The notes under the pieces: model-generated | Told to the model about the DNA's origin: nothing | Databases searched by the model: none | Seen by the model: the letters and a program-made list of their open reading frames with translations, nothing else | Assembly: GCA_002633005.1 (NCBI GenBank) | Contig: NMRA01000159.1 | Coordinates: forward strand, 253,855 to 317,854 | From: Phoronis australis | Taxonomy: Eukaryota; Phoronida; Phoronidae | Direction: 5' to 3' | Length of the DNA stretch: 64,000 nucleotides | Position numbers and translations under genes: made by a program | Shown here: positions 1 through 12,169 of the stretch, one piece after another | Numbering within the stretch: the stretch's first letter is position 1 | How the letters are laid out: every line of letters begins with the position of its first letter

Positions 1-119
1 TTGTAGTTGTAGCGACAGCAGACGATAATGTAGGCCTAGTTCTTGGGGTGGTCTATTCCAATAGGGAGCGATGAATCAGCGCGGCTTTGCGTGATTTTGC
101 ATTTCACATCATAAAGAGT

Positions 120-290
120 TCCATAGCAACTCGAGTATGAGTGTCAGATTTGAGTACGTTTGGAGTCTACTCGAAATACGACATTAGATACGCTTTTTGA
201 GTACGACTCCAGTGAGCACGATTTTGAGTATGAAATCTCGAGTATGAGTACGAGTCTGAGTACGGAGATTGGAGACCGGGCCCTGCAGTG
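120..290. repeat. Degenerate gagtac/gagtat short-repeat tract
   Basis: The words gagtac, gagtat and gagtct recur irregularly through this stretch, for example around 136, 152, 198, 226, 239, 247 and 259. Together they look like a decayed short tandem repeat. It overlaps the end of a 189-codon minus-strand open frame, whose Ser/Tyr-rich C-terminus is simply the translation of these repeats. Confidence 0.5.
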
Positions 291-736
291 GAACAGGCCT
301 TTCTTAAGCTGCTTACAGTGGGATACACCTCTAGGACAACCACCAAATCCACAACCACTCCCTCGGTGTTAACCCCTTCGTTTGTCGCCACGCTAAGCGT
401 AATGCTTAGTGTAGCGGCATCGGTGTCGCACAAGGTAGAACACACGATAGCGTCATTGCTACAGTCACTCCACCCATGAATTTTTCGTTGGGAATTGAAT
501 CCACATAGTGCCATGAATTCATAAAGTGCCGTGCGTGTTTTGGCTTTAAGGCCCCATTCCAAATAGTTCTGACACAAAGTATGGATATTGGTTCTAAGAC
601 CAATGTTCATGTTGTCAACACTGTACCGATTTTCGCCATGCCACAAATGTGTGAAGAACATGAGTACATGAATGCGAAGCTGTTTTTTACCAGTGATTTG
701 CCATCTACAATAATTGAAGTCGTAGGCATTTGCCAT
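167..736 (-). other. 189-codon open frame, no recognised product
   Basis: A minus-strand frame stays open for 189 codons. I recognise no domain, signal peptide or transmembrane helix. Its C-terminal part (YSDSYSYSRF and neighbours) is the translation of the gagtac repeat tract, which argues against a functional protein end. It may be a chance frame, an exon with wrong borders, or decayed transposon coding sequence. Confidence 0.15.
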
Positions 737-1311
737 TCAAGCCATTTGCACTACAGAGTGTATTGCAATCCACCCAGCGTTCTCTTATGGGTAGAGATGT
801 CCAACCCTCTCCTATTACTCGTACATGTACTGTATAGCAATCTCATCACTCCTCGACGGCAATACTTGCGTATGGCCGCTGCTGCAAGTTGAGTGATATA
901 GAGCTCTTCTGAGGAACTGCTATTTGATTTGACTCAGGTATTTGTGACCAGTCCTACATTGTAACAACTGATAAATTTCCTTAGCCGTTATAATCGCAGT
1001 TTTCTGTTTTTCAGAATACCGTACAGCTACACCATTCTCTTCAAGGCCTAACTCAATAACAAGAACAACAGATGTGCCTGAAAACGCTGCGACACGCGCC
1101 AAATTAGTGGCCATGACATACGTCTCTGTCTTTGTTCTTTCAATAACGATGTCGGAATGTAAACTTTAAAGTAAAAACACACCATTCAGCTGACATGAGT
1201 TTCGTCTTTCGGGAATTTTCTATACATTATCTTAAACAGGGCCTTATGTTTTTGATTCAGACCACTTAAAGGGACATCATCAGGGAGAATGGTGACTTTC
1301 TGAGATCAGCA

Positions 1312-1382
1312 CAAGGAGGAATCGAACACGCCGGAACCGCCGCTCTGCTGGGAATTACATAAAACCGTTACGCCACTCGATA
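1312..1382 (-). repeat. tRNA-like pol III box pair, SINE or tRNA remnant
   Basis: Read on the minus strand, TGGCGTAACGG (1365-1375) fits an A box. About 40 bases downstream, GTTCGATTCC (1318-1327) fits a B box. The acceptor and anticodon stems of a functional tRNA do not form convincingly, so this is more likely a tRNA-derived SINE head or a dead tRNA copy than a working tRNA gene. Confidence 0.4.
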
Positions 1383-1385
1383 AAT

Positions 1386-2733
1386 GTGCTTTACTCAGTC
1401 CCCGGTCTTGGTTTCTACGAGTGTCTGCCTGACAATGACGAGAAGTAGCGATGTCAAATAACACAACAAAAACACGACCGACTTTGAAGTTTTACATCTC
1501 TGGTCGAAGCTAACAACGTTCTGAGCAAACCGCATAGAACAGCAATTCCAGAAATACGTTTTACAACCTGAAAACCGACAATATGCTTTTAATGATACGA
1601 AGATGGTGTAAAGTGTTCCGTAATAAAAGTAGCGGGTACGGAACCCGAAGTTATTGAAAGAACTCGGCTTTCGTTATTTCTTAAAACCCGGCCCTACGAG
1701 TTGGCTTGTTACAGCGTGTCATTTTATGTGCCGAGCTTTAAAGAGGAATGGAACACAAAAACTTGTAAAAATAACTTGGCGGTTTAATACTTGGGGATAC
1801 TAACACGAGTGCTGTTCACTTTGAATATTCCAAGACTTTTTCCAGAAAAAATTCGTCAGATGCAGTATTTTTTACACTTAGACGAAATATAAGCTGTTTT
1901 GTCCCAATAAATTTTACAAATTCTCAGTATGCACCCAAAGAAATCGAACTGCCACTGATCTGTTTAAACTACAGGTCAAAGGTCAACTTTTCCACCAAAG
2001 GGAAATGTGCTACATCAGTGAACGTTAATGTGTTGTTGCGCCAAAAAAAGAAGATGTGCTTTCCCATGTGGGAGAAAAGTCGACAAAGTAACAAACAGTT
2101 AAGAGACCGTTTTTCTGAAATTTGAGACTAAAAATGCTTTGGCATCAACAAAAATTAATAATCTTTACGAGCAAACTGTGGTGAACAATTTGACAGAGAA
2201 CCATTTCATTTAATATTATTTAGTCTGTTTTTTCCATGCCACTTTAAGGAATAGCGATGTGTGAGTTTTTTGCAATTTTATCGGAAAGTAGTATCAATCA
2301 AAAGTTCGTTTCTTGGATGGCAGACGTGCTTAAAGTCAAATTTGATGGCACTCTACTTAAGCCAAAGGCGATTCTGTCATTTTCAACTACAAGGCTGTTG
2401 ATGAAACATGACGACTTCCCGGCGACCAGTTTAAGAAAGAATGACGGTAGTTAGAGGTGGAGAGATGGTAAGACGGTAAAGAAAATCATAGACGATGCAT
2501 GTCTTATTTCAGCCAACTTTTCCATGGTTTGTAGCGGACGAAACCCTTCGAAACTCCCCTATGAGCCTCAGGTTACTTCCTAGCAGGCAGACTTCCGTAA
2601 GAACTACACCAGCTGGCTTCCCGGAACCCCTCAAACTTGGCTTTTGTATATACCTTGCCAAAACTCGTCTTTCATGGTGCTTTTGTCGGATTACAAGGAA
2701 AGAGAATGAATAGGTATTGCGAGACCAGCCTCC
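1386..2733. other. Unassigned AT-rich stretch
   Basis: I see no gene or clear repeat. Only short chance frames occur (65 codons at 2257-2454). Confidence 0.5.
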
Positions 2734-2874
2734 CGTTCAGTAACGCTAGGACCTCGCTAAAAAGCAAGACTTCGCGAGATTACGTGAGATATTGCCGTGT
2801 ATTTCAAATGAGAACACATGACTTTGACTAGGTTTTAGCTAGGTTCTAGCGTAGGTCCTAGCGTCTACTGAACG
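2734..2874. mobile_element. Short foldback / MITE-like element
   Basis: The left end (2734-2754) begins CGTTCAGTA followed by CGCTAGGACCT. The right end (2853-2874) is its reverse complement apart from one inserted base. That gives ~21-bp terminal inverted repeats around ~98 bp of interior. The interior near the right end repeats the word aggtnctagc. No target-site duplication is obvious. The structure suits a small non-autonomous DNA element or foldback repeat; no transposase is encoded. Confidence 0.5.
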
Positions 2875-3442
2875 CACGTCAGGTCTAAAACCATACGTTA
2901 TGCGCGTGCCCTCAAGTGCTGTTAGTGAAGTTGAAAAACAAAAGTACTCTACACGCATGTGACGTCATTAAGTATTCCTTCGAATTGTCCTGACAGAAGT
3001 TACAATTTAGGCCTGGTCTTCACCAATTATCAACCGAGGCGTCGCCGCACTTTTCCGCTACCCAGTAAATCACGTGATCCCCAAGATTATATCACTGAAC
3101 ACAATTAAGCCCACGACTAGTACGGCCACTACTATAATGAGTTACGGAAAGAGTATTGTACGAAATTTTACTTTAAACAATAGAGATTTTCAAGGTAGTA
3201 GTCCTCATGAGGCACATTCGAGTTTGGTTTAGAGCGTGGATGACACATGCTCACGCAAATCAAGGCTGGAACGGTTTATCTAAATGCGCTATGCACCGGT
3301 TTAAGCAATTTTAAAAAATGCAATGTGTCGCCAGTAAACAAAAGGGCCGTTTTTGGTCCAACATGGCCTGGAATTGACAAAAATCTAGATATTTACAGTA
3401 TGGTATATGTATTTTCAAAATAATTTATCACCAATCCTTCTC
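2875..3442. other. Downstream flank of the CD225 gene
   Basis: Non-coding as far as I can see. It lies 3' of the minus-strand CD225 gene and presumably holds its 3' UTR. A canonical AATAAA signal is not evident just after the stop codon. Confidence 0.4.
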
Positions 3443-4099
3443 TTACGGTATGGAGGTACTATGCGGTTTGAAGTCCAATATGTTATATAATATGACGGCT
3501 GTGATGATCACCATGGCCAAGACTATTCCTATGAGACTTAGCCACATAGAGATACGACCGTTGAGACGAGCTTCGTCTATATTGCCGTTGTAGTAGGCTT
3601 TATCGGAGAGCAGGGAGAAAATTATCGCAACTATACCAAACACGAAACAACCACAGAGACAATTAAATGCTGCCAATCCTAAATAGTTCGGGGGCTTTTC
3701 CCCAGCAAGAGTCGGAAAATATGTTCCCGTGGGTACGGAATCTATAGTGGTCCCGTCTGTCTTTTTATATACGTCTGCGCGAGATAGTCCAGGATAACCA
3801 GGAAATTGGCCGTATGTTGGGTCTCCCGCGGCCGATGGTGTCGGGAGAAATATCCCCAAGTCCGGGGAGAACCCATACCCTGGTAACAAGCTATACATGT
3901 AGGCCGGTTTTCCGGACGTTTGTCTAGCTGGCTGCGGCTTCTGTGGCTCGTCCAGGCGCCCCCTGGAGGCAACGGACTCTAAGTCTGAGCCTCCCAGTGT
4001 TACTTTAGATTTCTTCTTCACGTCGGATTTGCTGTCCTTTTTCTTTTTATCTTTTTTCTTTTTCTTTGGGCGGTCTGCCCTGTTAAGATTATCGTCCAT
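3443..4099 (-). CDS. CD225/dispanin-domain membrane protein, 218 aa
   Basis: An intact frame of 218 codons with no intron in the coding part, starting at the ATG at 4097-4099 and ending with TAA at 3443-3445. The N-terminal third is very basic and Lys-rich (residues 11-33, PKKKKKDKKKKDSK). Residues 60-135 are rich in Pro, Gly and Tyr. A C-terminal CD225 domain spans about 136-208. It shows PPNYLGLAAFNCLCGC (136-151), a first hydrophobic segment (139-164), a loop with the family-type small/Asn-Gly/Arg pattern, and a second hydrophobic helix (184-206). Cys147, Cys149 and Cys151 sit where CD225 proteins carry palmitoylated cysteines. The family (IFITM, SynDIG/PRRT and other dispanins) comprises small membrane-embedded proteins that influence vesicle fusion, trafficking or receptor clustering. 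Subfamily cannot be fixed by eye; the long Pro/Tyr-rich N-terminus resembles PRRT/SynDIG-type more than short IFITMs. Function in this organism is inference. Confidence 0.85.
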   Translation of the reverse strand: MDDNLNRADRPKKKKKDKKKKDSKSDVKKKSKVTLGGSDLESVASRGRLDEPQKPQPARQTSGKPAYMYSLLPGYGFSPDLGIFLPTPSAAGDPTYGQFPGYPGLSRADVYKKTDGTTIDSVPTGTYFPTLAGEKPPNYLGLAAFNCLCGCFVFGIVAIIFSLLSDKAYYNGNIDEARLNGRISMWLSLIGIVLAMVIITAVILYNILDFKPHSTSIP

Positions 4100-7000
4100 G
4101 GCGGCACGAGTATTGTCCGACTTTCACAAAATTGTGTCTTCAATCCGCCTTGATAATCTTTGAATGCCACAAAACACGCCTTTCATCTACACAATGAATG
4201 AATAGCTGTTGAAACAAGTAAGTAGCTAGATACAACGGGTTGAGCGGGCATTTTGAATTTGTTAGGTACCTGTCTCCAATTGGTAAATTCGAGCACTTCA
4301 CAAAACGGGCACTTTTTCATATTTCTGGAAAGTCTGAAAATTTGATAGTTCAAATCGATTCAGATACGTTAATTCAAAAGAACAATTAACAATGCTCAGA
4401 TGCTGCGTATTTGTTCATGGTATTACTAGTAATTATTCAATGAATGGAAAATTTTTTGAATACGTTTCTTCTTTGGGACACCACTGAAATTGAACGTTGA
4501 CTGCCCGTGAAACCTCAAGGGACCGCTCAAAACTGATCAGTGATTTTTTTTGTAATTGAGAATGTATGCTTACACGAAACTAAATTGACTTTTCAATTCA
4601 AATGCGTTTCGTACTTACACCGTTCCATTCAGATAATGACGCACCTCACTTCTTTAAACAGTCATCTCATCTGCCGGTCAACAGGGCATCATGAATGCGT
4701 GACGTCACGTTTAAAGAGGCTAATTTCAGAGAACGCTTAATGCTAAAACTCCGCAGATTTCTTCTTGAGCAATCGTTCTGTCGCGCAGTTTATAGGTAGC
4801 AGCACGTTGTGTCTACCAGGTTCTGTGCGTGGTACGTTTTTGCGCATTGTTACGTCAGCACATTGTCGCTATTTATCCTCAAAGCCAAAAGACATTGACA
4901 GTGTTAAAAACAATCTCCCAAATTGGTTCTGCAGGCAATCTTAAATTGGTCGTTGTTCGACAGTAGCATCGACCCACGTGTTGTAAAGTGCATAGTTTGT
5001 GGCACTGCCCAGAATCAAGTCATGACCACTGGTTAAGTACACGGTAACGAGAGACCAACCAAACGGGTGTCATATTTAAATGCCTATGCGACTCTGTCAT
5101 AATGGGTGACCCTCTCTAGCATTAGAGAATGGTTTATTCTTGGATTTTGCAGACTTTCTAAAACGGTGGATATCACGCGGCACATGCTTTCTACCCATTA
5201 ACGTTGTCCACTGCCGCCACCCACTGCTCCGACTTTCTGGCGAATGAGATGGGTCCGATCCACTCCAGTAGTGCGAAAACCACCTTATGCCTCAGATGAT
5301 TTGAAACACACGCACATATATTACAGATTGCTCAATATTTTTATCACTTAATGGAACCCAGCAATATACATATTATCATTACAGATTCAGGTTTTAAATT
5401 CAAGAAAGCACTGCATTTATCTAGGGCCATCTTCCTGGCAAGTCATACATGTATGTCGCTTGCTTTCTTCCCCTTGTGAAATTGTATATCACTTGACGTA
5501 AGTAGGGAACCGGACTGATAGGTTCTCGTTATAACATCAGTTGTTGTTTTTGATTTTAACTTATTATTGCGTCTTGGGAATACTACATGTGCAAAAAGTG
5601 ATGCATTCACTGCCGCAAAACGAAAGCATTATATACAGGCATATTAACAAATATAATAACAATAAATATAAAGATGATCATTACTAGCACATATCAAATT
5701 ACAAATGGAGAATTTCTACAGTAAACGTGTAACAACAAAATGCATGCCGAGACATTGAACGATCTAATTACATATAAAAACACAAACAAACACGCATAAA
5801 CACAAAACACAGAGGTTACAACGACTAGACGGTTAGGGAATTGTGATTGGTGTTTCCTCTTAAAGTGGATACTATATCTATTAGAAAAAAATATTCATAT
5901 CTTAGTTAAGTTGCTGTGAACCATCAAGTAAAACGAAGGATGTTGACCTAATGTGCAGTAAACGGAAGTGACGTCACTATTTGAATTAAGGGCCTGGAAG
6001 AGATGGAAACGATAAATTTGTTTGACCGGGCACTTAAAAATGAATAAGACTACTCAAGGAGCAATTGATGCGTCTTGAAAATAAATTTGACACTATTGAG
6101 AATTAAGAAAAATACCAGTACGTAATCAATTGCTGTTCATTCATTATTACATTATAGATCATTTCATATTTAGGGCACCCAGTCCTTGAATGGAGCCCTA
6201 AGAAAATTATATTTTCTGAAATCAGAAAACCAAGAATTTGATGTTTGGCACTTTACAGATTCTGCAAGGGATTGGGTCAAGTTCCCATGTCTTTGAACAT
6301 ACATGTATGCAAACTATAATTTTGCACTGCACCATGTCTTTGGTTCATAGATTGGTTGGCTAATATTGCGCCGCGCGTGCGTGGGGATTTGCTTGCATTC
6401 ATTTGTTTCGGTGTTGACTCTTTCTAGTGTTCGAGCTTGAGCAAATTAAAAATAAAGTGCTGACCCGCCGAGCCAGTTACTTGAATATGAGACCACATCT
6501 ATGTGGGCCTATAAGTGAAAGTTTACTGGCCCAGCCGCAAATCCACAGGCCTCGAGCCACCGTGTATTTCGAACGCTGGCTTTTACTGTGGAATATACAT
6601 GTAAGGCTGTGGGTGGAAAGCTTGTTTACAACAAACTAATTAAGTTTAGAACTGTTATAACGGAAAAACTCTTGACAACAAATTTCATCTACATTTTTGG
6701 GGTAATTTGCGCTCTAATGACCCCAAACATTGTTGTCAACATCCGAGAATGAAAAGAGAACGGGACAACTGGATTGAAAAACGGTACATGCCGATAAAAA
6801 GCGGGAAACCTGAGTCTATTCCTCAAAGCAAGGGTCGAGTCTTCGCCGCACCACACACAAACGACGTCGCGACAGCGTCTTTTATTTCATGAATAGGAGA
6901 CATAAAACCCAAAAATACTCGAGAGCTGTTTTTTTAGTCGTAAGGGGAAATTGACGATGACACAAAAATCCACGAAACGTTCCGTTTTTTCTTTTCAGTC

Positions 7001-8148
7001 GAACGAGAAAATAGAACTAAGTCGCGAAGGAAAAACAGTGGGCCTGACTATTTGCGGCATCCCACCAGAGCTAAGGGTCGGTGCATGTAAGGAATGAATG
7101 ACTACTGTAACTGACCGGTTTGTTGCCAAAGGTTACCGAGACATTGCTAGTTATCTGGAACCGTACCTCAAGAAAATTGCTAAAAAAGTCCATTGCGAAC
7201 ACAAATGACAAAAATGAAAATGAAAATGAAACCGCGAAATTACGCATAATTTGAGAACTAAAACACTCGAATAAAACTCAGTAGAGCAGACAACTGGAAA
7301 TTCACACTGCAAACTGCCGTGAAATCTCGTGGCCACGTGTGGGAAATGGTACCCATATCCACAGTAGTATGCTTTGGACATAATGCAAACTTGCCATTTG
7401 AAGTAATTTTTTGGATTCGATACGAACGGCAAATCTGTTCTAAATTACACCAGAGAGCAAATAAATCGGCGTCGTGATCGTCGATTAATTATCTGTTTCG
7501 ATTAGGGGGCCGGCTGTACATCCAAAGAGGCTTCTCAACAATCTCATCATAACTTTCCGTCACCATCCTTTACTCTTATTTATTTAACTGCAAAATGAAA
7601 TACGCATTCCAATGATAAGAGATATAAGACCCTGTATGATACAAACTTTAAGCAACTAAATATTGTATATAAGTATTGGAACATTGTGTTTTTCGTCAAT
7701 AGTTGGACCTAATTATTGACTGGACGCCTGGAAAAATAATGCGCACTCTTATGTACATGTAAACTTGCTAGATGTTTTCATGGAGCAGGGGCATGTAAAT
7801 TTGCACGTATGCAAGTGTAAATTTTGCCATTCTCCTAGAGAACCAGTAATACAAATTTTACGACGTGTAGTCACGGTCAAGTTTGCGTAATATATTTTCT
7901 GTGCCCATGGACTTGAATTACACATTTGCATCCGTACATGTACATGTACGCAAATAGGTCGGCCGCTTGTGGACGGGGCGCTAGTAGGCCTGCTGATTTT
8001 CTGACGACCGTCATTGATATGAATGTTTTTTCCCAGCCCGAGATCGCAGGGAAGGCAACAAAAACGGGGATCTCTTAAATGACGAAGTTCTGATTTCACG
8101 GATAGAAAGTATATCACACAACTTTCGAGTTGCAAGACACTACCCTCC
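4100..8148. other. Intergenic, nothing recognised
   Basis: Upstream of the minus-strand CD225 gene, so its 5' UTR and promoter should lie near 4100-4300; no TATA box is clear. Several frames of 60-93 codons occur (6427-6639, 6707-6892, 7151-7432), with no recognisable domains. A perfect palindromic word GTACATGTACATGTAC lies at 7934-7949, next to ATTTGCAT. I see no RNA gene. Confidence 0.4.
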
Positions 8149-11097
8149 TCAACCGCCAACCGCGGATGATAACACGGTTCGGCTAGTAGTAACGGTACTG
8201 CCATCCTCGGTGTCGCCAACAGCAATAAACCACCGGGTAGTGTCTGTGAGACAGTCATTCAGAGTAGCTGACTCGTGTCTGAAGCTACGATTTTTTTCTC
8301 TAGTACAAATCCAGCAGTTCACTGATGCGCCTTTTGGTCTCCGTGGTGTCACAACCACTGAATCCAATCAAGGCGAATAGAGACGACACTGATCGGGCGA
8401 CAAACCCACGGTACCCGACGTCTGCGGGCAAAACATGACAGCTCCAACCTCTTCCTTCCCATTGCGATCTTATGATGGCCCATATACGTGTACCGTGTTC
8501 CCATCCTTTCCTATTCATATTCAATATTCAACTCCTACGCAACTGTCACCTCGATCAACTCCCAATATCAAGGCGCAAGTTAGCTGAAGAGCGGATCGTT
8601 AGTCAGTCATCACCTTCCAGTCACTGACATCACACAACAGCTTCACGTGTTTTCTTTGCCTTTTTGCACTCAGAAGAGGCTTTTTCTCTTGAGTAAATTG
8701 CATGCCGTTGGTGGTCATACTCGCTGGTTTTGCATTTACAACTTTACAACAAGCATTCAGTGACTCTGACAGGACTTCCAGGACCTGATTGAGGCGCTAG
8801 ATGTACATCTGGAGACATTGCGGACAACTTGATAAAACATGACAAAGCTCTTCGTGGCATCAAATGTAAAGGTCCGAGACAGACAGACGTCATTGTTTCA
8901 GGCTAAACGTAAGTCTCATGAAAAACAATAGTGCCAGGAGATAGAAAGCAAATAATGAGGCTGATGAAATCTCTCGTGGCCGTATCACACTGCTTTGCCT
9001 GCGAGTCAGATTTACATGTACCTAATCTTTTCTGTTCCTAGAAAGAGCGGATCTCTTCGGTAGTCATCTGGGAGTGACGAATTTTGGCACTTGCGTTGTG
9101 AACCATTTTTGGGATGAACAGCCTGGTCAGGCACTCCTCGTCTGAGTATCTCCTAAATTACATCCTTGGTTCGAAGGATCGCCTTGGAATTTCTGACGTA
9201 TCTGCAGCTGGCAATTTACAACCACAACGAATTTCGGGTAACAGAGAACGAATGACTGAGTCTATCGAGTCTTTCGTCATCAGATGCAGTCTGACTTTGC
9301 TGGCGTTATATTCCTCCACGAGAGGTGGCAATGGTAGCTACAGGATCCAAATTCTATCGTCACGTTCGTCGGAAGAAAAGCACGGAGAGACTCCTAATCA
9401 AACTGATTCGCTGTTTTATACGTGCGTTTTCCCTTTGAAAATGGAATTTTATATATTTTCACGACCACATCAGTCGTGAAAGCGCGCCATACTGAAAGCA
9501 GCACACACTACGTTTCCCTGACAGCAAGCTGTTGTAGATGGTCTTTAGACCATCCTCAGTAAACTTCCCAACTTCATTACCATGATTGGGTATACATGTA
9601 ACTGCAGGAATGTCCTCGCCTCCAATTAAGAAGTGGATCTGTCTGACTTTAACTGCCATTAAGAGCAGACTCTTTGTTGGTTTGGCTTTCATTCTAACCC
9701 ACGTGAACAGCTCATTGAAGCAATCCAAAAATCTCCCGGTGTCAGTTCTTAACTGAGCCAGGGTTGTGGTGTCGCCCATCAAGGCTTTAGCAGACAGAAA
9801 AACCAAGCCAGACACAATTCCTGTCAAAGGGCCAAGGAGGGTCAGATCTATTTCCATGACAGGGAAAAATGACTCATCCCATCATAATCCCAGCTTCTAA
9901 TGATTGACAGTCTGCTGTGTACTGGAAGACCGCAAAAAGCTGACCCAAAGTACATCAGGACGATTTTGCTGACTTCCCTAGGAAAACGGCAGAAGCGTAG
10001 GGTATGTCACACCGGCCGGGTCATGTGGTACCGAATCATAGGCTTTAGTGAGGTCCAGCCAGCATGAATATCGTCCTTGGTTCTTTTAGCATGCTGAATG
10101 AAGTTTCAAATCATCTGGGCATACTTAATACAACATACGAAACCAGGTACGCCAGCCTTTTGCGTTGATAAACCTGCTGGTGAGCAAAAAAAAAATGGTT
10201 GAACGATAACCAAGCCTCCGAAGAACACCTTTCGTTTAATATTTAATTGGGCTATCAGACGAAACCTTCCAACATACGTCGGGCTTTCCTCCTTTGGAAT
10301 TCAGATGCCGCCAGTCAAACACCACCCCTGGGGAAACAATCCTTCTTTCTAGCCAGCTTCTGGAGCACTGTTGGACAGAAAGAAATCCCATTCAACTCAG
10401 GAGCACTCTTAGACCTGGCATTCCTTACAAACTCCTTAATCTCTCTCAGTTCCAAAGAAAATGATTCAAATGGAAAAACCGGTGGCCACGGAATGTCGTG
10501 TCGGTCCATAATATGAGTCTTTTGTGTGGATCTTTCGTAACTGGTCTTGCAGATTATTCTTCGGTATATTAACGGTTTTACTTTTGTTTGATCTTTTGGA
10601 AAAATTAAGATTCTTGTAAAAGGACTCTGGCTTTCCTTTTTCTTTTCTGCCGTTTGAGTTGGTGTTCTCCCGATGCCGTCTATCCAGTTTTGATGGCATG
10701 GTTTTCCTGATCAGTGGCAGACACCAATTGACTTTTCAGAAGCCTTTGTTGAGGGCCGAGCTGTCCCTTACCAGTTTGTCGTCTATTTGCTCGTTACTCC
10801 AAGCCCAGAGTGTATGAGAATTATCCCAACATGAGTCGTACAAAACTGACGCAACTGCTGATCTGTATTGCTCCTCAGACTACCTGACATAATACATGAA
10901 AGGTCTCTGTCCAGTTTCGACCAGTCCATACTTTGGTTGCCTTTTAGCCAATAGATCCTTCGATGTCGCAGTAGGAGGACAGTTGATGGAAGGCATGGGT
11001 TCGTGAGCGCTGTGGTTTGCGTCCCGATTCTCGTTTCCATTGATCGACTGATTGGAGTCCGAAGGAGGATTATATTCCAGTGTTGGTGAATACGCAA
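8149..11097 (-). mobile_element. Decayed non-LTR retrotransposon (LINE) with RT relics
   Basis: Several broken minus-strand frames follow the order of one LINE polyprotein. 10783-11097 has a region like MDWSKLDRDLSCIM. 10466-10699 has FYKNLNFSKR. 10315-10509 carries the RT-entry motif KSAPELNGISF (usual form SxPGPNGxPY). 10023-10058 read in frame gives LDLTKAYDSVPH, an RT palm motif A with its Asp. 9459-9857 gives FTWVRMKAKPTKS, seen after the YxDD motif in this LINE type. 8149-8524 gives ADVGYRGFVARSV and a CWICTREK segment, typical of the region after RT. Stops and frame changes throughout show it is inactive. The family name is not assigned; the motif style resembles LINEs seen in many marine invertebrates. 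The stretch 8525-9458 between the last two pieces is not readable as protein. Confidence 0.7.
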
Positions 11098-11784
11098 CTC
11101 ACGTACAGTGTTAGTTGTTGCCAGGTTTAGCTCTAAGTCGTTGTCCGGATCAGGTAATCGTTGGGAGATATATTATCCCTGTCCGATACAGAGCCCTGAG
11201 ATTATTTATTACTTTGATGCTTCGTTTTCAGCAAGAGAGACACAACAGCCAAAAGATCTTTACTCCCAAGGAAGTCACTTTCATGAGGCATCGCCTACCC
11301 TAACATTCGTGAATTTGTGACCCCAACGCCTAAGCGAGATTAAGCCAGACTGTACTGAGATTCACCAGTCATAATCGATTCAAATATTAATGGGCGTGGC
11401 TTAGCCGCGCTGCCGATAAAACCTATTCGCTAATTTCTCTTGTAGCGCATAGGTTTTAAGCATTCGAAGACTTTTATCCTAAACTTTTCAATGTTAAAAA
11501 CATGTTGGTCGCTTTTGCCTTATACGTATTGTTCGTTTTTGTGACTTTGACTCGTACGCTTAACAAGCACGTTGGTTACGACCGCAGTTATCCCATCCAA
11601 TACGCATTGTGTAAGCCCATGACAATAGCGACTGGTTCACTTCAGTCTGTGACACAAAATGAAGCCTGTGATGTGCCAGCGAGTTTTCTTGAAAACTCTG
11701 GGGTTCAAACATTGCACAGTAAGCTCGTCCACTTGTGTGCAAACTCCGTTAGCGCAAAAGGTGCGCAAAATGTTGTTTTCAGGG
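11098..11784. other. Unassigned region with one long-stem hairpin
   Basis: Short frames only (70 and 104 codons). At 11418-11432 and 11443-11457 lie 15-base arms, AAAACCTATTCGCTA and its complement with one mismatch, separated by 10 bases. Nearby (about 11390-11410) is gggcgtggcttagccgcg. The hairpin may be the end of a small repeat. Confidence 0.45.
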
Positions 11785-12125
11785 GAGTCACCTTACTTTC
11801 CAGGGAATCACCTTAATTTCCAGGAAGTCACCTCATTTTACAGGGAGTCACAATACTTTTCAGTGAGTCAACTTTACTTTTCACCTTCCTTTCCAAGAAG
11901 TCACCTTACTTTCCAGGGAGTACTCGTGTGTCCAGGGAGCCAATTCTTACTTTTCAAGGCTAGTCACATTGCATTCCGCAGTTACCTTGCTTTCCAGGTA
12001 GTCACCTTACTTTCCAGGGAGCCATCTTGTTTTCCGCCAGGGAACCACTTTGCTTTCCAAGAAGTCACCTTACTTTCCAGGGAGGCACCTTACTTTCCAG
12101 GGAGCTACACTACTTTCCAGCTAGG
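11785..12125. repeat. Degenerate ~20-bp minisatellite
   Basis: The unit gtcaccttactttccaggga is repeated about 15 times with substitutions and small length changes. Two overlapping plus-strand frames (11659-12150 and 12027-12434) run through it and translate as repeated FPGNH/FQEVTLLSRE-like peptides. Those frames are a by-product of the repeat and not a recognised protein. Confidence 0.85.
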
Positions 12126-12169
12126 GATCGAGTCGCTTTTCATGTCCTGAATAATTCACTCACAAGGAT

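Noticed and set aside
120-290. Telomeric repeat
   Set aside because: The gagtac words are irregular and do not match TTAGGG or its variants.
1312-1382. Functional tRNA gene
   Set aside because: A and B boxes are present but the acceptor and anticodon stems do not form; listed only as a tRNA-like remnant.
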